This document shows positions 56,631 through 64,000 of a stretch of 64,000 bases of DNA, piece after piece (the stretch's first letter is position 1; each line of letters starts with the position of its first letter). The notes beneath the pieces were generated by a model. The model ran no database searches, was not told where the DNA came from, and saw only the letters and a list, made by a program, of their open reading frames with translations. The stretch lies in NCBI RefSeq assembly GCF_000202835.1, contig NC_015186.1, positions 1,488,001-1,552,000 of the forward strand, written 5' to 3'. Made by a program: the position numbers and the translations under genes. The stretch comes from Acidiphilium multivorum AIU301. Its GTDB lineage: Bacteria; Pseudomonadota; Alphaproteobacteria; Acetobacterales; Acetobacteraceae.

Positions 56631-58495
56631 TGAACGAGATGAGCACGACCGCCTCCCGCTCGCTGCTGCGCCTGCTGACCTGCGGCTCGGTCGATGACGG
56701 CAAGTCCACCCTGATCGGCCGGCTGCTGTTCGACACCGACAACATCCCCGACGACCAGCGCGCCGCCCTCGAACGCGATTCGCGCAAATACGGCACCGAC
56801 GGCGCCAATATCGACTACGCCCTCCTCGTCGACGGGCTCGAGGCCGAGCGCGAGCAGGGCATCACGATCGACGTCGCCTACCGTTTCATGGCGACGAGGC
56901 GGCGCAAGTTCATCATCGCCGACACGCCCGGCCACGAACAGTATACCCGCAACATGGCCACCGGCGCCTCCACCGCGCAGCTCGCCATCCTGCTCGTCGA
57001 CGCGAGCCAGGGCCTGCTGACCCAGACCCGCCGGCACGCCTTCATCGCCGACCTGCTCGGCATCCGCCACGTCGTCCTCGCGGTGAACAAGATCGACCTG
57101 ATCGGCTTCGACCAGGCGCGCTTCGACGCCATCGCCGAGGAATTCCGCGCCCTCGCCGCGCGGTTCCATTTCGAGACGATCACCCCGATCCCGCTCTCCG
57201 CCCGCCATGGCGACAACGTCGTCCATCGCAGCGCGCGCATGCCCTGGCATGACGGCCCCACCCTGCTCGAGCATCTGGAGACCATCGAGCCCGGCGGCAC
57301 CGGCGCCGGGCCGTTCCGCTTCCCCGTGCAATGGGTCAACCGGCCGGACGCCGATTTCCGCGGCTATGCCGGCACGCTCGCCGGCGGCGAGGTGAAGCCG
57401 GGCGACGAGGTGGTGGTCGCCGCCTCCGGCCAGCTCACCCGCATCGCCCGCATCGTCACCGCCGATGGCGACCGCCCCGCCGCCCGCGCCGGCGATGCCG
57501 TCACCCTCACCCTCGCCGACGAGGTCGATCTCTCCCGCGGCGACGTGCTCGCCAGTCCCGGCGCCCGGCCGGACGTCGCCGACCAGTTCGCCGCCGACCT
57601 CGTCTGGATGGCCGAGGCGCCGCTCTTCGCCGGCCGGCCCTATATCGTCAAGCTCGGCACCGCGACGGTCTCCGGCGTCGTCTCGCGCATCAAGCACAAG
57701 GTCAACGTCAACAATTTCGACGAACTCGCCGCCGATTCGCTCACGCTGAACGAGGTCGGCTCGGTCAATGTCGCCCTCGCCACCCCGGTCGCCTTCGATC
57801 CCTACACGCTGAACCCGCGCACCGGCGCCTTCATCCTGATCGACCGGATGACCAACGCCACCGTCGCCGCCGGCATGATCCGCCATCCGCTGCGCCGCGC
57901 GAGCAACATCCACCGCCAGGCGCTGACCATCGACCGCGCCGCCCGCGAGGCGCTGAACGGCCACCGCCCGGCGATCCTCTGGTTCACCGGCCTGTCCGGC
58001 TCCGGCAAGTCGACCATCGCCAACGCGCTGGAGACGAAGCTGCACCTGCTCGGCGCGCACACCTACCTGCTCGATGGCGACAATGTCCGCCACGGCCTCA
58101 ACCGCGACCTCGGCTTCACCGATACCGACCGGGTGGAGAACATCCGCCGCGTCGCCGAGGTGGCGAAGCTCTTCGCCGATGCCGGCATGATCGTGCTGGT
58201 CAGCTTCATCTCGCCCTTCCGCGCCGAGCGCAACATGGCGCGCGAACTCGTCGAGCCCGGCCTGTTCCACGAGGTCTTCGTCGACACGCCGATCGAGGTC
58301 TGCCGCCAGCGCGACCCGAAAGGCCTCTACCGCAAGGCCGATGCCGGCGAGATCCGCAACTTCACCGGCATCGACAGCCCCTACGAACCGCCGGAAGCGC
58401 CCGAATTCCACCTGCGCACCACAACGGCGGACCCCGACGCGCTGGCCGAAGCGCTCCTCGCCGCGCTGCGCCCGCAACTCGGCCTCGGCCTCTGA
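56630..58495 (+). CDS. cysNC: bifunctional sulfate adenylyltransferase subunit 1 / adenylylsulfate kinase
   Basis: 621 residues. Residues about 1-430 are the EF-Tu-like GTPase CysN (P-loop [10 protein letters not shown] near 17, [25 protein letters not shown]); about 440-621 are APS kinase CysC ([66 protein letters not shown]). It completes sulfate activation to PAPS. The fusion is known in rhizobia and Acetobacteraceae. CysH and cysIJ are not in the window. Confidence 0.97.
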   Translation: MNEMSTTASRSLLRLLTCGSVDDGKSTLIGRLLFDTDNIPDDQRAALERDSRKYGTDGANIDYALLVDGLEAEREQGITIDVAYRFMATRRRKFIIADTPGHEQYTRNMATGASTAQLAILLVDASQGLLTQTRRHAFIADLLGIRHVVLAVNKIDLIGFDQARFDAIAEEFRALAARFHFETITPIPLSARHGDNVVHRSARMPWHDGPTLLEHLETIEPGGTGAGPFRFPVQWVNRPDADFRGYAGTLAGGEVKPGDEVVVAASGQLTRIARIVTADGDRPAARAGDAVTLTLADEVDLSRGDVLASPGARPDVADQFAADLVWMAEAPLFAGRPYIVKLGTATVSGVVSRIKHKVNVNNFDELAADSLTLNEVGSVNVALATPVAFDPYTLNPRTGAFILIDRMTNATVAAGMIRHPLRRASNIHRQALTIDRAAREALNGHRPAILWFTGLSGSGKSTIANALETKLHLLGAHTYLLDGDNVRHGLNRDLGFTDTDRVENIRRVAEVAKLFADAGMIVLVSFISPFRAERNMARELVEPGLFHEVFVDTPIEVCRQRDPKGLYRKADAGEIRNFTGIDSPYEPPEAPEFHLRTTTADPDALAEALLAALRPQLGLGL

Positions 58496-58569
58496 CGGCC
58501 CCGTCTCCGGCCGCCCCGCGCGGCCGGAGAACACTAGCCGAGAGCCGCCGCCGGCGCCTATAAGCCGGC

Positions 58570-59679
58570 ATGTCGTACAACAGTTTCGGCCATCTCTTCC
58601 GCGTCACCACCTGGGGCGAAAGCCACGGCCCCGCGATCGGCTGCGTCGTCGACGGCGTGCCGCCGCGCATCCCGCTCTCGGAAGCGGACATCCAGCCCTT
58701 CCTCGACCGCCGACGGCCCGGCCAGTCCCGCTTCACCACCCAGCGCCGCGAGCCGGACATCGTCCGCATCCTCTCCGGCGTCCATGGCGGTGTCACCACC
58801 GGCACGCCGGTCGCCCTGCAGATCGAGAACACCGACCAGCGCTCGCAGGACTACGCCAACATCGCCGACCGTTTCCGCCCCGGCCATGCCGACATCGCCT
58901 ATCACTGGAAATACGGGGTCCGCGATCCGCGCGGCGGCGGCCGCTCCTCGGCGCGGGAGACGGCGACGCGCGTCGCCGCCGGCGCGATCGCCCGCAAGAT
59001 CCTCGGCGAGCGCGTGCGCATCCGCGGCGCGCTGGTGCAGATGGGCCGGCACGCGATCGACCGCGCCCGCTTCGACTGGGACGAGGTGGACCGCAACGCC
59101 TTCTTCTGCCCCGACCCCGAGGCCGCGAAGGCCTGGGCCGAGGAGCTCGACGCCGTGCGCAAGGCCGGCTCCTCGCTCGGCGCCGTGGTGGAAGTCGTCG
59201 CCGAGGGCCTCTCCCCCGGCCTCGGCGCGCCGGTCTACGCCAAGCTGGACGCCGATCTCGCCGCGGCGATGATGAGCATCAACGCGGTCAAGGGTGTCGA
59301 GATCGGCGACGGTTTCGCCGCCGCCGCCCTGCGCGGCGAGGAGAACGCCGACGAGATGCGGATGAACGAGGACGGCACGGTGCGCTTCCTCGCCAACCAT
59401 GCCGGCGGCGTGCTCGGCGGCATCTCGACCGGCCAGCCCGTCATCGTCCGCTTCGCGGTGAAGCCAACCAGCTCGATTCTAACCCCGGTCCACAGCGTCG
59501 ATTCCGATGGCGACGAGGTCGATATCCAGACCAAGGGCCGGCACGATCCCTGCGTCGGCATCCGCGCGGTGCCGGTCGGCGAGGCGATGATGGCCTGCGT
59601 TCTGGCCGACCAGCTGCTGCTGCACCGCGCCCAGTGCGGCGAAACCGGCGCCGGGCGCCTGCCGCTGGCAAAAAAGTGA
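58570..59679 (+). CDS. aroC: chorismate synthase
   Basis: Last step of the shikimate pathway, FMN-dependent. 369 residues with the three family signatures: [17 protein letters not shown] (N-terminal), [26 protein letters not shown] (basic, near 113-140) and DGRHDPCVG-like [15 protein letters not shown] near 320. The ATG at 58570 begins [20 protein letters not shown] as in homologues. 74 bases after cysNC. Confidence 0.98.
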   Translation: MSYNSFGHLFRVTTWGESHGPAIGCVVDGVPPRIPLSEADIQPFLDRRRPGQSRFTTQRREPDIVRILSGVHGGVTTGTPVALQIENTDQRSQDYANIADRFRPGHADIAYHWKYGVRDPRGGGRSSARETATRVAAGAIARKILGERVRIRGALVQMGRHAIDRARFDWDEVDRNAFFCPDPEAAKAWAEELDAVRKAGSSLGAVVEVVAEGLSPGLGAPVYAKLDADLAAAMMSINAVKGVEIGDGFAAAALRGEENADEMRMNEDGTVRFLANHAGGVLGGISTGQPVIVRFAVKPTSSILTPVHSVDSDGDEVDIQTKGRHDPCVGIRAVPVGEAMMACVLADQLLLHRAQCGETGAGRLPLAKK

Positions 59680-59716
59680 TAGCGGCCGGGCGTGACGTGA
59701 GGTAGACGATTTGTCC

Positions 59717-60907
59717 ATGAACAATTCACGCGCGCCCGCCGGCATCCGGACCCAGGTCAACGCCCTGATCGAGCGTGCCGGCCGAAAATCCTGGGCGGCG
59801 CGCATCGAGCGCCTGCATGACGAGGCGGCGTCGAGCCCCCGTTACGGCCGGCTGGTCGCCCTGCGCCACGCCGCCGAATTCGCCGCGGAGAAAGTCGCGC
59901 GCGACCTGCCCCTCGCGCCGGTGGACCATGTTCTCGCCGCCCGTGTCGCGGCGCTCGAACCCCTCGCCGCCGGGCTCGACGATGCCGGGCGCGTCCGCTT
60001 CGAGGCCGCGCTCGCCGCGGCGCTGGAGGATGACGGCACGCTGATCCCGCTGCTCCACCTGCACGATACCGCCGAGCGCCACCGCGCGATGGGGTTCGAG
60101 GTCGCCTTCGCCGGGCTCGAGGACGGCGCGAGCTTCGACCTGCTGGCCACGCGCGAGGGCGCGGCGGTGGAAATCGCCTGCGACACGCTCTCCGCCGAGG
60201 CCGGCCGCCTCGTGCATCGCGCCGCCTGGATGCGGCTGATGGACCGGATCGACCCCGACCTGCAGACCTGGCTCTCCGCGCATCCCGGCCGCTACCTGCT
60301 GAAAATGACCCTCCCCCGCGGCCTGCGCGAGGCGGGGACCGACGGCACCGAGGCCCTCGCCGAACTGCACCGGCGGATCAACTTCATGCTCGCCTCGGCC
60401 AGGCGTTCGGATCACGACGAGGCCGCCGTCCTCCGGCTCGACCCGCTGATGCTCGCCGCCGCCCAGGCCAGCGAGAACGGGCTGATGAACCGCCTGCGCC
60501 ACGAATTCGGCCCCGAGGCCAATCTCGCCGTCACCGGCGACGGCCAGGGCGTCTTCGTCCTCGCCGCCCGCGCCGGCAGCGAGAACGAGGTGGCGGTGGC
60601 CATGCGCAACCGCCTCGCCGCCCTGGCGCCGTCGCGGCTGACCGGCACCCGCCCCGGCATCCTCGCGATGTTCATCGAGGATACCGACCGGCTGGAATGG
60701 CGCCTCCTGCGCGAGCAGCTCGCGCTGGAGGGCGAGGCAAGGCAGTTCCTCACCTTCCCCGAGGCGAGGCCGGTCGTCGCCGTCACCTGCACCTCGCGGA
60801 TCGAACTCTGCGCCGTGGACGGTGCCGATGCGCTGCGCTTCCGCAACCCGACGCATCCCGCCGGCAAGCTGCCGGCCCTCGCCCCCGCCGTGCTCTCGGT
60901 TTGCTGA
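59717..60907 (+). CDS. conserved-looking protein of unknown function
   Basis: About 396 residues, soluble, no signal or membrane segment, no family recognised. The middle contains RHRAMGFEVAFAGLEDGASFDLLA, then AVEIACDTLSAEAG, where an Asp followed after about ten residues by Glu-x-Ala recalls the core of PD-(D/E)xK nuclease-like folds, but no catalytic Lys is present, so this is only a resemblance. The TTG six bases upstream is an alternative start; the ATG at 59717 is used. 37 bases after aroC, same strand, codon use like the core. Confidence 0.7.
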   Translation: MNNSRAPAGIRTQVNALIERAGRKSWAARIERLHDEAASSPRYGRLVALRHAAEFAAEKVARDLPLAPVDHVLAARVAALEPLAAGLDDAGRVRFEAALAAALEDDGTLIPLLHLHDTAERHRAMGFEVAFAGLEDGASFDLLATREGAAVEIACDTLSAEAGRLVHRAAWMRLMDRIDPDLQTWLSAHPGRYLLKMTLPRGLREAGTDGTEALAELHRRINFMLASARRSDHDEAAVLRLDPLMLAAAQASENGLMNRLRHEFGPEANLAVTGDGQGVFVLAARAGSENEVAVAMRNRLAALAPSRLTGTRPGILAMFIEDTDRLEWRLLREQLALEGEARQFLTFPEARPVVAVTCTSRIELCAVDGADALRFRNPTHPAGKLPALAPAVLSVC

Positions 60908-61013
60908 ACGCGCCCGGCGGGTCCGATCCTCGCCAAGGGTTGTCAAAGGGTCACCTTCGGCCCAGTCTCCCCGTGCCGGTCACCGCACCGGCCACCATAA
61001 TGGGGAGAGAAAC

Positions 61014-62270
61014 ATGAGTTCTGGAACCGTGCGCCGGGTGCGGCGCAACTCCGTGGGCATCCTTGCCGTCGCCGCGCTGACGGCACTCCCGTTGCTGGCC
61101 CACGCCAAGCCGAAGCCCATCGTGGTCGGCATCACCGCCTGGCTCGGATCGATTCCCGGCCGTTCCATCGCCGATGGCGCCACCCTCGCCGCCGAGGAAA
61201 TCAACGCCAAGGGCGGCGTGAACGGGCGGCCGATCAAGCTCGTCATCGAGGACAACCACAATTCCACGACGGACGCGATCCGCTCGTTCCAGCGCATGGT
61301 CAGGGAGGACCACGCGGTCGCCATCGTCGGCGACTTCACCAGCGAGGTGGGCCTGGCGCTCGAACCCTGGGCGGCGCGCATGCACGAGCCGTTCCTCATC
61401 ACCGGCGCCGCGTCGAACAAGCTCACGGAATTCGTGCACGCCAACTACGCCCAGCACAAATACATCTTCGAGCCCAACCTGAATTCCGGCGAACTCGCGC
61501 AGAACATCTGCGATGCGGCGAAATCCGTCCTCGTCGGCAAGCTCCACATGAAGACCGCGGTCGTCATGAGCGAGGACGCCGCCTGGACCCTGCCGCTCGA
61601 CGCCGGCTTCAACAAATGCCTGCCGAAAGCCGGGCTCAAGGTGCTGAAGGATATCCGCTTCGCGCCCAACACCTCGGACTTCACCCCGATCTACCAGCAG
61701 ATCGAGGCGATGCACCCGGACGTGATCATCACCGGCTGGGCCCATGTCGGCGTGAAGCCGACCACCCAGTGGGCCGAGCAGAACGTGCCGATCCCGCTGA
61801 TGGGCATCAGCTCGCAGGCAACCTCGACCACCTTCTGGAAAGCGACCAACGGGGCAACCCAGGGGGTCATCACCATCGCGCCGGCCGCCGCCGGGGTGGC
61901 GATCACGCCGAAGACGCAGCCGTTCATGAAGGCCTACCAGGCGAAATTCCACACCTCGCCGGCCTATACCGGCTTCACCACGTATGACGCGATGTACGCC
62001 CTCGCCGCCGCGATCGAACGGGCGAAATCGACCAAGGCGGGGCCGCTGGTCGCCGCCCTGGCCAAGACCGACCGCGTCGGCACCGAGGGGCCGATGCAGT
62101 TCAACGGGCCGAAGGCGCGCTTCGCCAACGGCATCGTCTATGGCAAGGGCCACGTCCGGTGGATCGACGTCCAGTGGCAGGACGGCACGCAGAAGGTCAT
62201 CTGGCCGGCGGATCTCGCCAACGCGAAGCCGAAATTCCCGAGCTTCGTGAAGCTGCCGGGCTCGAAATAG
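61014..62270 (+). CDS. periplasmic ligand-binding protein, LivK-type (branched-chain amino acid/amide ABC transporter)
   Basis: 418 residues. Signal peptide (RRVRRNSVGILAVAALTALPLLAHA-K, cleavage near 31), then a type I periplasmic binding fold: IVVGITAWLGSIPGRSIADGATLAAEEINAKGGVNGRPIKLVIEDNHN, GDFTSEV, FLITGAASNKLTE and YTGFTTYDAMYALAAAIERAKS. It binds a small ligand for an ABC importer; no permease or ATPase genes are near, so it is an orphan here. A strong GGGGAGAGA ribosome site precedes the ATG, suggesting high expression. A strong terminator follows. Confidence 0.9.
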   Translation: MSSGTVRRVRRNSVGILAVAALTALPLLAHAKPKPIVVGITAWLGSIPGRSIADGATLAAEEINAKGGVNGRPIKLVIEDNHNSTTDAIRSFQRMVREDHAVAIVGDFTSEVGLALEPWAARMHEPFLITGAASNKLTEFVHANYAQHKYIFEPNLNSGELAQNICDAAKSVLVGKLHMKTAVVMSEDAAWTLPLDAGFNKCLPKAGLKVLKDIRFAPNTSDFTPIYQQIEAMHPDVIITGWAHVGVKPTTQWAEQNVPIPLMGISSQATSTTFWKATNGATQGVITIAPAAAGVAITPKTQPFMKAYQAKFHTSPAYTGFTTYDAMYALAAAIERAKSTKAGPLVAALAKTDRVGTEGPMQFNGPKARFANGIVYGKGHVRWIDVQWQDGTQKVIWPADLANAKPKFPSFVKLPGSK

Positions 62271-62297
62271 CCCGTCCCGCCGGCCAGACCCGAACGG

Positions 62298-62334
62298 CCC
62301 GCGGCCGGAGGCCATCCTCCGGCCGCGGGTTTTT
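62298..62334 (+). terminator. intrinsic terminator of the binding-protein gene
   Basis: Perfect 14-base stem (62298-62311 with 62316-62329), loop CCAT, then five T. Confidence 0.95.
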
Positions 62335-62403
62335 CCTGCCGCCCGGTCTGGACTTCGCGGCGCGGGGCCGCGAAACATCCGCCATCACCCAGTCCAACGG
62401 AGT

Positions 62404-62841
62404 ATGTCGATGTCCCGTCTCACGCTCGAAGCCGCCAACCGCATCATCGAGGGCGCCCGCGCCAGGGGCCGCGAACTCGGCCTCGCGCCGCTCACCGTCG
62501 TCGTGCTCGATGCCGGCGGCCACATGATCGCCCTCGCCCGCGAGGACGGCTCGGGCATCGCCCGCGTCGAGATCGCCACCGGCAAGGCCTGGGGCGGCCT
62601 CGGCGTCGGCGCCGGCTCGCGCATGCTGTTCGACCGCTGGAACGCCGGCGGCGCCGGTTTCGTCACCGCCCTTGCCGCGGCGACCGGCGGGCGCATGGTG
62701 CCGGTGCCGGGCGGCGTGCTGGTCACCGCCGACGGCGCCGTGCTCGGCGCGGTCGGCATTTCCGGCGACACCTCGGACAATGACGAGGCCTGCGCCATCG
62801 CCGGCATCGAGGCCGCCGGCCTCACCCCCCGCGCGAACTGA
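62404..62841 (+). CDS. HbpS/GlcG-family (DUF336) protein
   Basis: 145 residues. The family pattern LTLEAANRIIEGARARGRELGLAPLTVVVLDAGGHMIALARED (5-50), then GGVLVTADGAVLGAVGISGDTSDNDEACAIAGIEA at the C-terminus. These small proteins bind haem or degrade small metabolites in relatives; the role here is unknown. Two Met codons (62404 and 62410) are possible starts. 133 bases after the binding-protein gene, beyond its terminator, so probably separately transcribed. Confidence 0.88.
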   Translation: MSMSRLTLEAANRIIEGARARGRELGLAPLTVVVLDAGGHMIALAREDGSGIARVEIATGKAWGGLGVGAGSRMLFDRWNAGGAGFVTALAAATGGRMVPVPGGVLVTADGAVLGAVGISGDTSDNDEACAIAGIEAAGLTPRAN

Positions 62842-62927
62842 CGGCCCGGCGCGCCGGAAGGCCGTTCAATCGTCTGGTCGCAAGCCGCCGTCCCCGGCCG
62901 GGCACGCCGCCCGGCCGGGGCACGCTT

Positions 62928-64000
62928 TCAGCCGGCCCCGTCGCCCAGCGGCACGACGATCCAGCTCGTTCCCGTCGGCCCGCCCACCAGCAGCGGCACG
63001 ACGTGCCGGCTCGCCTTCACGCCGTCCTGCAAGGCCGCCGCGGTCGTGACGAAATGCGGCCCGACGGCCTCGATCAGCGTATCCGGGAGCAGCCCGGCCC
63101 GCGCCGCCGGGCCATCCTTGGCGACCGTGATCACGATCACGCCCGCCCCGCCCGGATGCGCGGCCACACCGATGCCGAGCGCCGGAATTTCCGTCGGAAC
63201 CAGCGCGGGCTTCGCCGCCGGCTTGCCGGTCTTTCCCTTGGCGGCCGGCGCCGGCTCGATCGTGATCGCCGCCTCCTCCGTCCTGCCGCCGCGTTCATAG
63301 GTCATCCGCGCCTCGTGCCCGACCGGGATCTCCGCCAGCGCGACCTTGAAGTCATGCACCGTGGCCACCTTCCGGCCGTTCACCGCCGTCACCACGTCGC
63401 CCGGGCCGAGCTTGCCGGCGGAAGGCCCGTCCGCGACCACGCCGCCGACCACCACCCCATCGGTCGAGGCCAGATGCCAGGCCGCCTTCATGTCCTCCGA
63501 CACATGCTCGATCCGCAGCCCCGCCCAGCCGCGCTTCATCGCGCCATCGGCGATGATCGCCGCCGCCACCGGCCGCACCATGCTCGACGGAATCGCGAAC
63601 CCGATCCCGACCGACCCGCCCGAAGGCGAGTAGATCGCCGAATCGACGCCGATGACCTCCCCCTTCGCGTCCAGCAGCGGCCCGCCCGAATTGCCGCGGT
63701 TGATAGCGGCGTCGGTCTGGATGAAATCGTCATACGGTCCCGAGCCGATGTCGCGGTGCAGCGCGCTCACCACCCCCGCCGACACGCTGAAGCCGAGGCC
63801 GAACGGATTGCCGATCGCCACCACCCAGTCGCCGAGCACCAGCTGCGAGCTGTCGCCGAAATGCAGGAAGGGCACCGGATGATGCGCGTCGATCTTCAGC
63901 ACCGCGAGATCGGCCTTCTTGTCCGAGCCGACCAGCTTCGCGGTGAAGATCGAGCCGTCATGCATCGTCACCTTGATCTCGCTCGCCCCGGCGATGACGT
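62928..64000 (-). CDS. second HtrA-family serine protease, C-terminal part
   Basis: At least 357 codons; the N-terminus and catalytic His lie beyond the window end. Visible: the catalytic Asp in KKADLAVLKIDAHHPVPF, Ser in NRGNSGGPLLDAKGEVIGV, then a PDZ domain (about MKRGWAGLRIEHVSEDMKAAW to TYERGG), a Lys/Pro/Ala-rich linker and a second PDZ-like segment ending DGVKASRHVVPLLVGGP. It is convergent with the GlcG-like gene. The second protease is shorter and more divergent than the one at 54021. Confidence 0.93.
   Translation of the reverse strand, partial: VIAGASEIKVTMHDGSIFTAKLVGSDKKADLAVLKIDAHHPVPFLHFGDSSQLVLGDWVVAIGNPFGLGFSVSAGVVSALHRDIGSGPYDDFIQTDAAINRGNSGGPLLDAKGEVIGVDSAIYSPSGGSVGIGFAIPSSMVRPVAAAIIADGAMKRGWAGLRIEHVSEDMKAAWHLASTDGVVVGGVVADGPSAGKLGPGDVVTAVNGRKVATVHDFKVALAEIPVGHEARMTYERGGRTEEAAITIEPAPAAKGKTGKPAAKPALVPTEIPALGIGVAAHPGGAGVIVITVAKDGPAARAGLLPDTLIEAVGPHFVTTAAALQDGVKASRHVVPLLVGGPTGTSWIVVPLGDGAG

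Noticed and set aside
56474-58534. 686-codon minus-strand frame opposite cysNC
   Set aside because: Antisense shadow of a gene with clear P-loops and APS-kinase motifs.
62894-62921. Hairpin CCCGGCCGGGC between the GlcG-like and protease genes as a terminator
   Set aside because: A stem is present but no T-run follows on either strand; too weak to annotate.

Overview
The window is a high-GC alphaproteobacterial chromosome segment, most like an acidophilic member of the Acetobacteraceae (Acidiphilium-type). I infer this from the fused transaldolase/glucose-6-phosphate isomerase beside zwf and a short-type gnd, class I PhaC, fused CysNC, tandem HtrA-type proteases and strong GC bias at third codon positions. 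The genus is an inference; no database search was possible.

Layout. (1) 1-9336 is core: a leftward sugar-phosphate operon (tal-pgi, gnd, zwf, HAD phosphatase), then rightward lepA, rmuC and tRNA-Ser(GGA). (2) 9337-30497 is an accessory block between tRNA-Ser(GGA) and tRNA-Glu(CTC). It starts with a truncated tyrosine integrase right after tRNA-Ser and ends with the decayed C-terminus of a serine recombinase next to tRNA-Glu. In between are an Imm5-like orphan immunity gene, an IS5/IS427-type element, two identical IS110-family (IS1111-type) elements, a DoxX/LysR pair, a broken IS3-type element, an IS1634-type element carrying one IS1111 copy in its leader, a chemoreceptor gene stopped by one amber codon, a four-gene exopolysaccharide-type operon (BcsB-like, outer-membrane barrel, XagB-like glycosyltransferase, polytopic membrane protein) and two more glycosyltransferases. 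(3) 30498-64000 is core again: a leftward lipoprotein/aminotransferase/hom/glpX/recJ operon; rightward phaC, glycosyltransferase, O-antigen-ligase-like, CobW GTPase, WD40, aldo/keto reductase; then typA, ampG-like, ABC-F, ndk, mreB, usp, marR-pirin, htrA, cysD-cysNC, aroC, an orphan periplasmic binding protein, a HbpS/GlcG-like gene and a second HtrA protease cut by the window end.

The two most informative regions are these. First, the IS1111-type element: two identical copies in unrelated sites plus a related uninterrupted site at 30140-30204 let its ends, its target (TGTGATTC) and its subterminal inverted repeats be read directly. The 263-base region 3' of its transposase is a candidate guide (seek/bridge) RNA containing copies of the left-junction sequence and of the element's right tip. 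Second, the 21757-27577 operon looks like a compact envelope polysaccharide machine with a BcsB-like periplasmic subunit but no BcsA; the synthase instead has an MshEN-like N-terminal region, and the last gene is an unrecognised membrane protein.

The core genes are tightly packed, with many ATGA stop/start overlaps and clear intrinsic terminators. Long antisense open frames occur under nearly every core gene because of GC bias and are not annotated.
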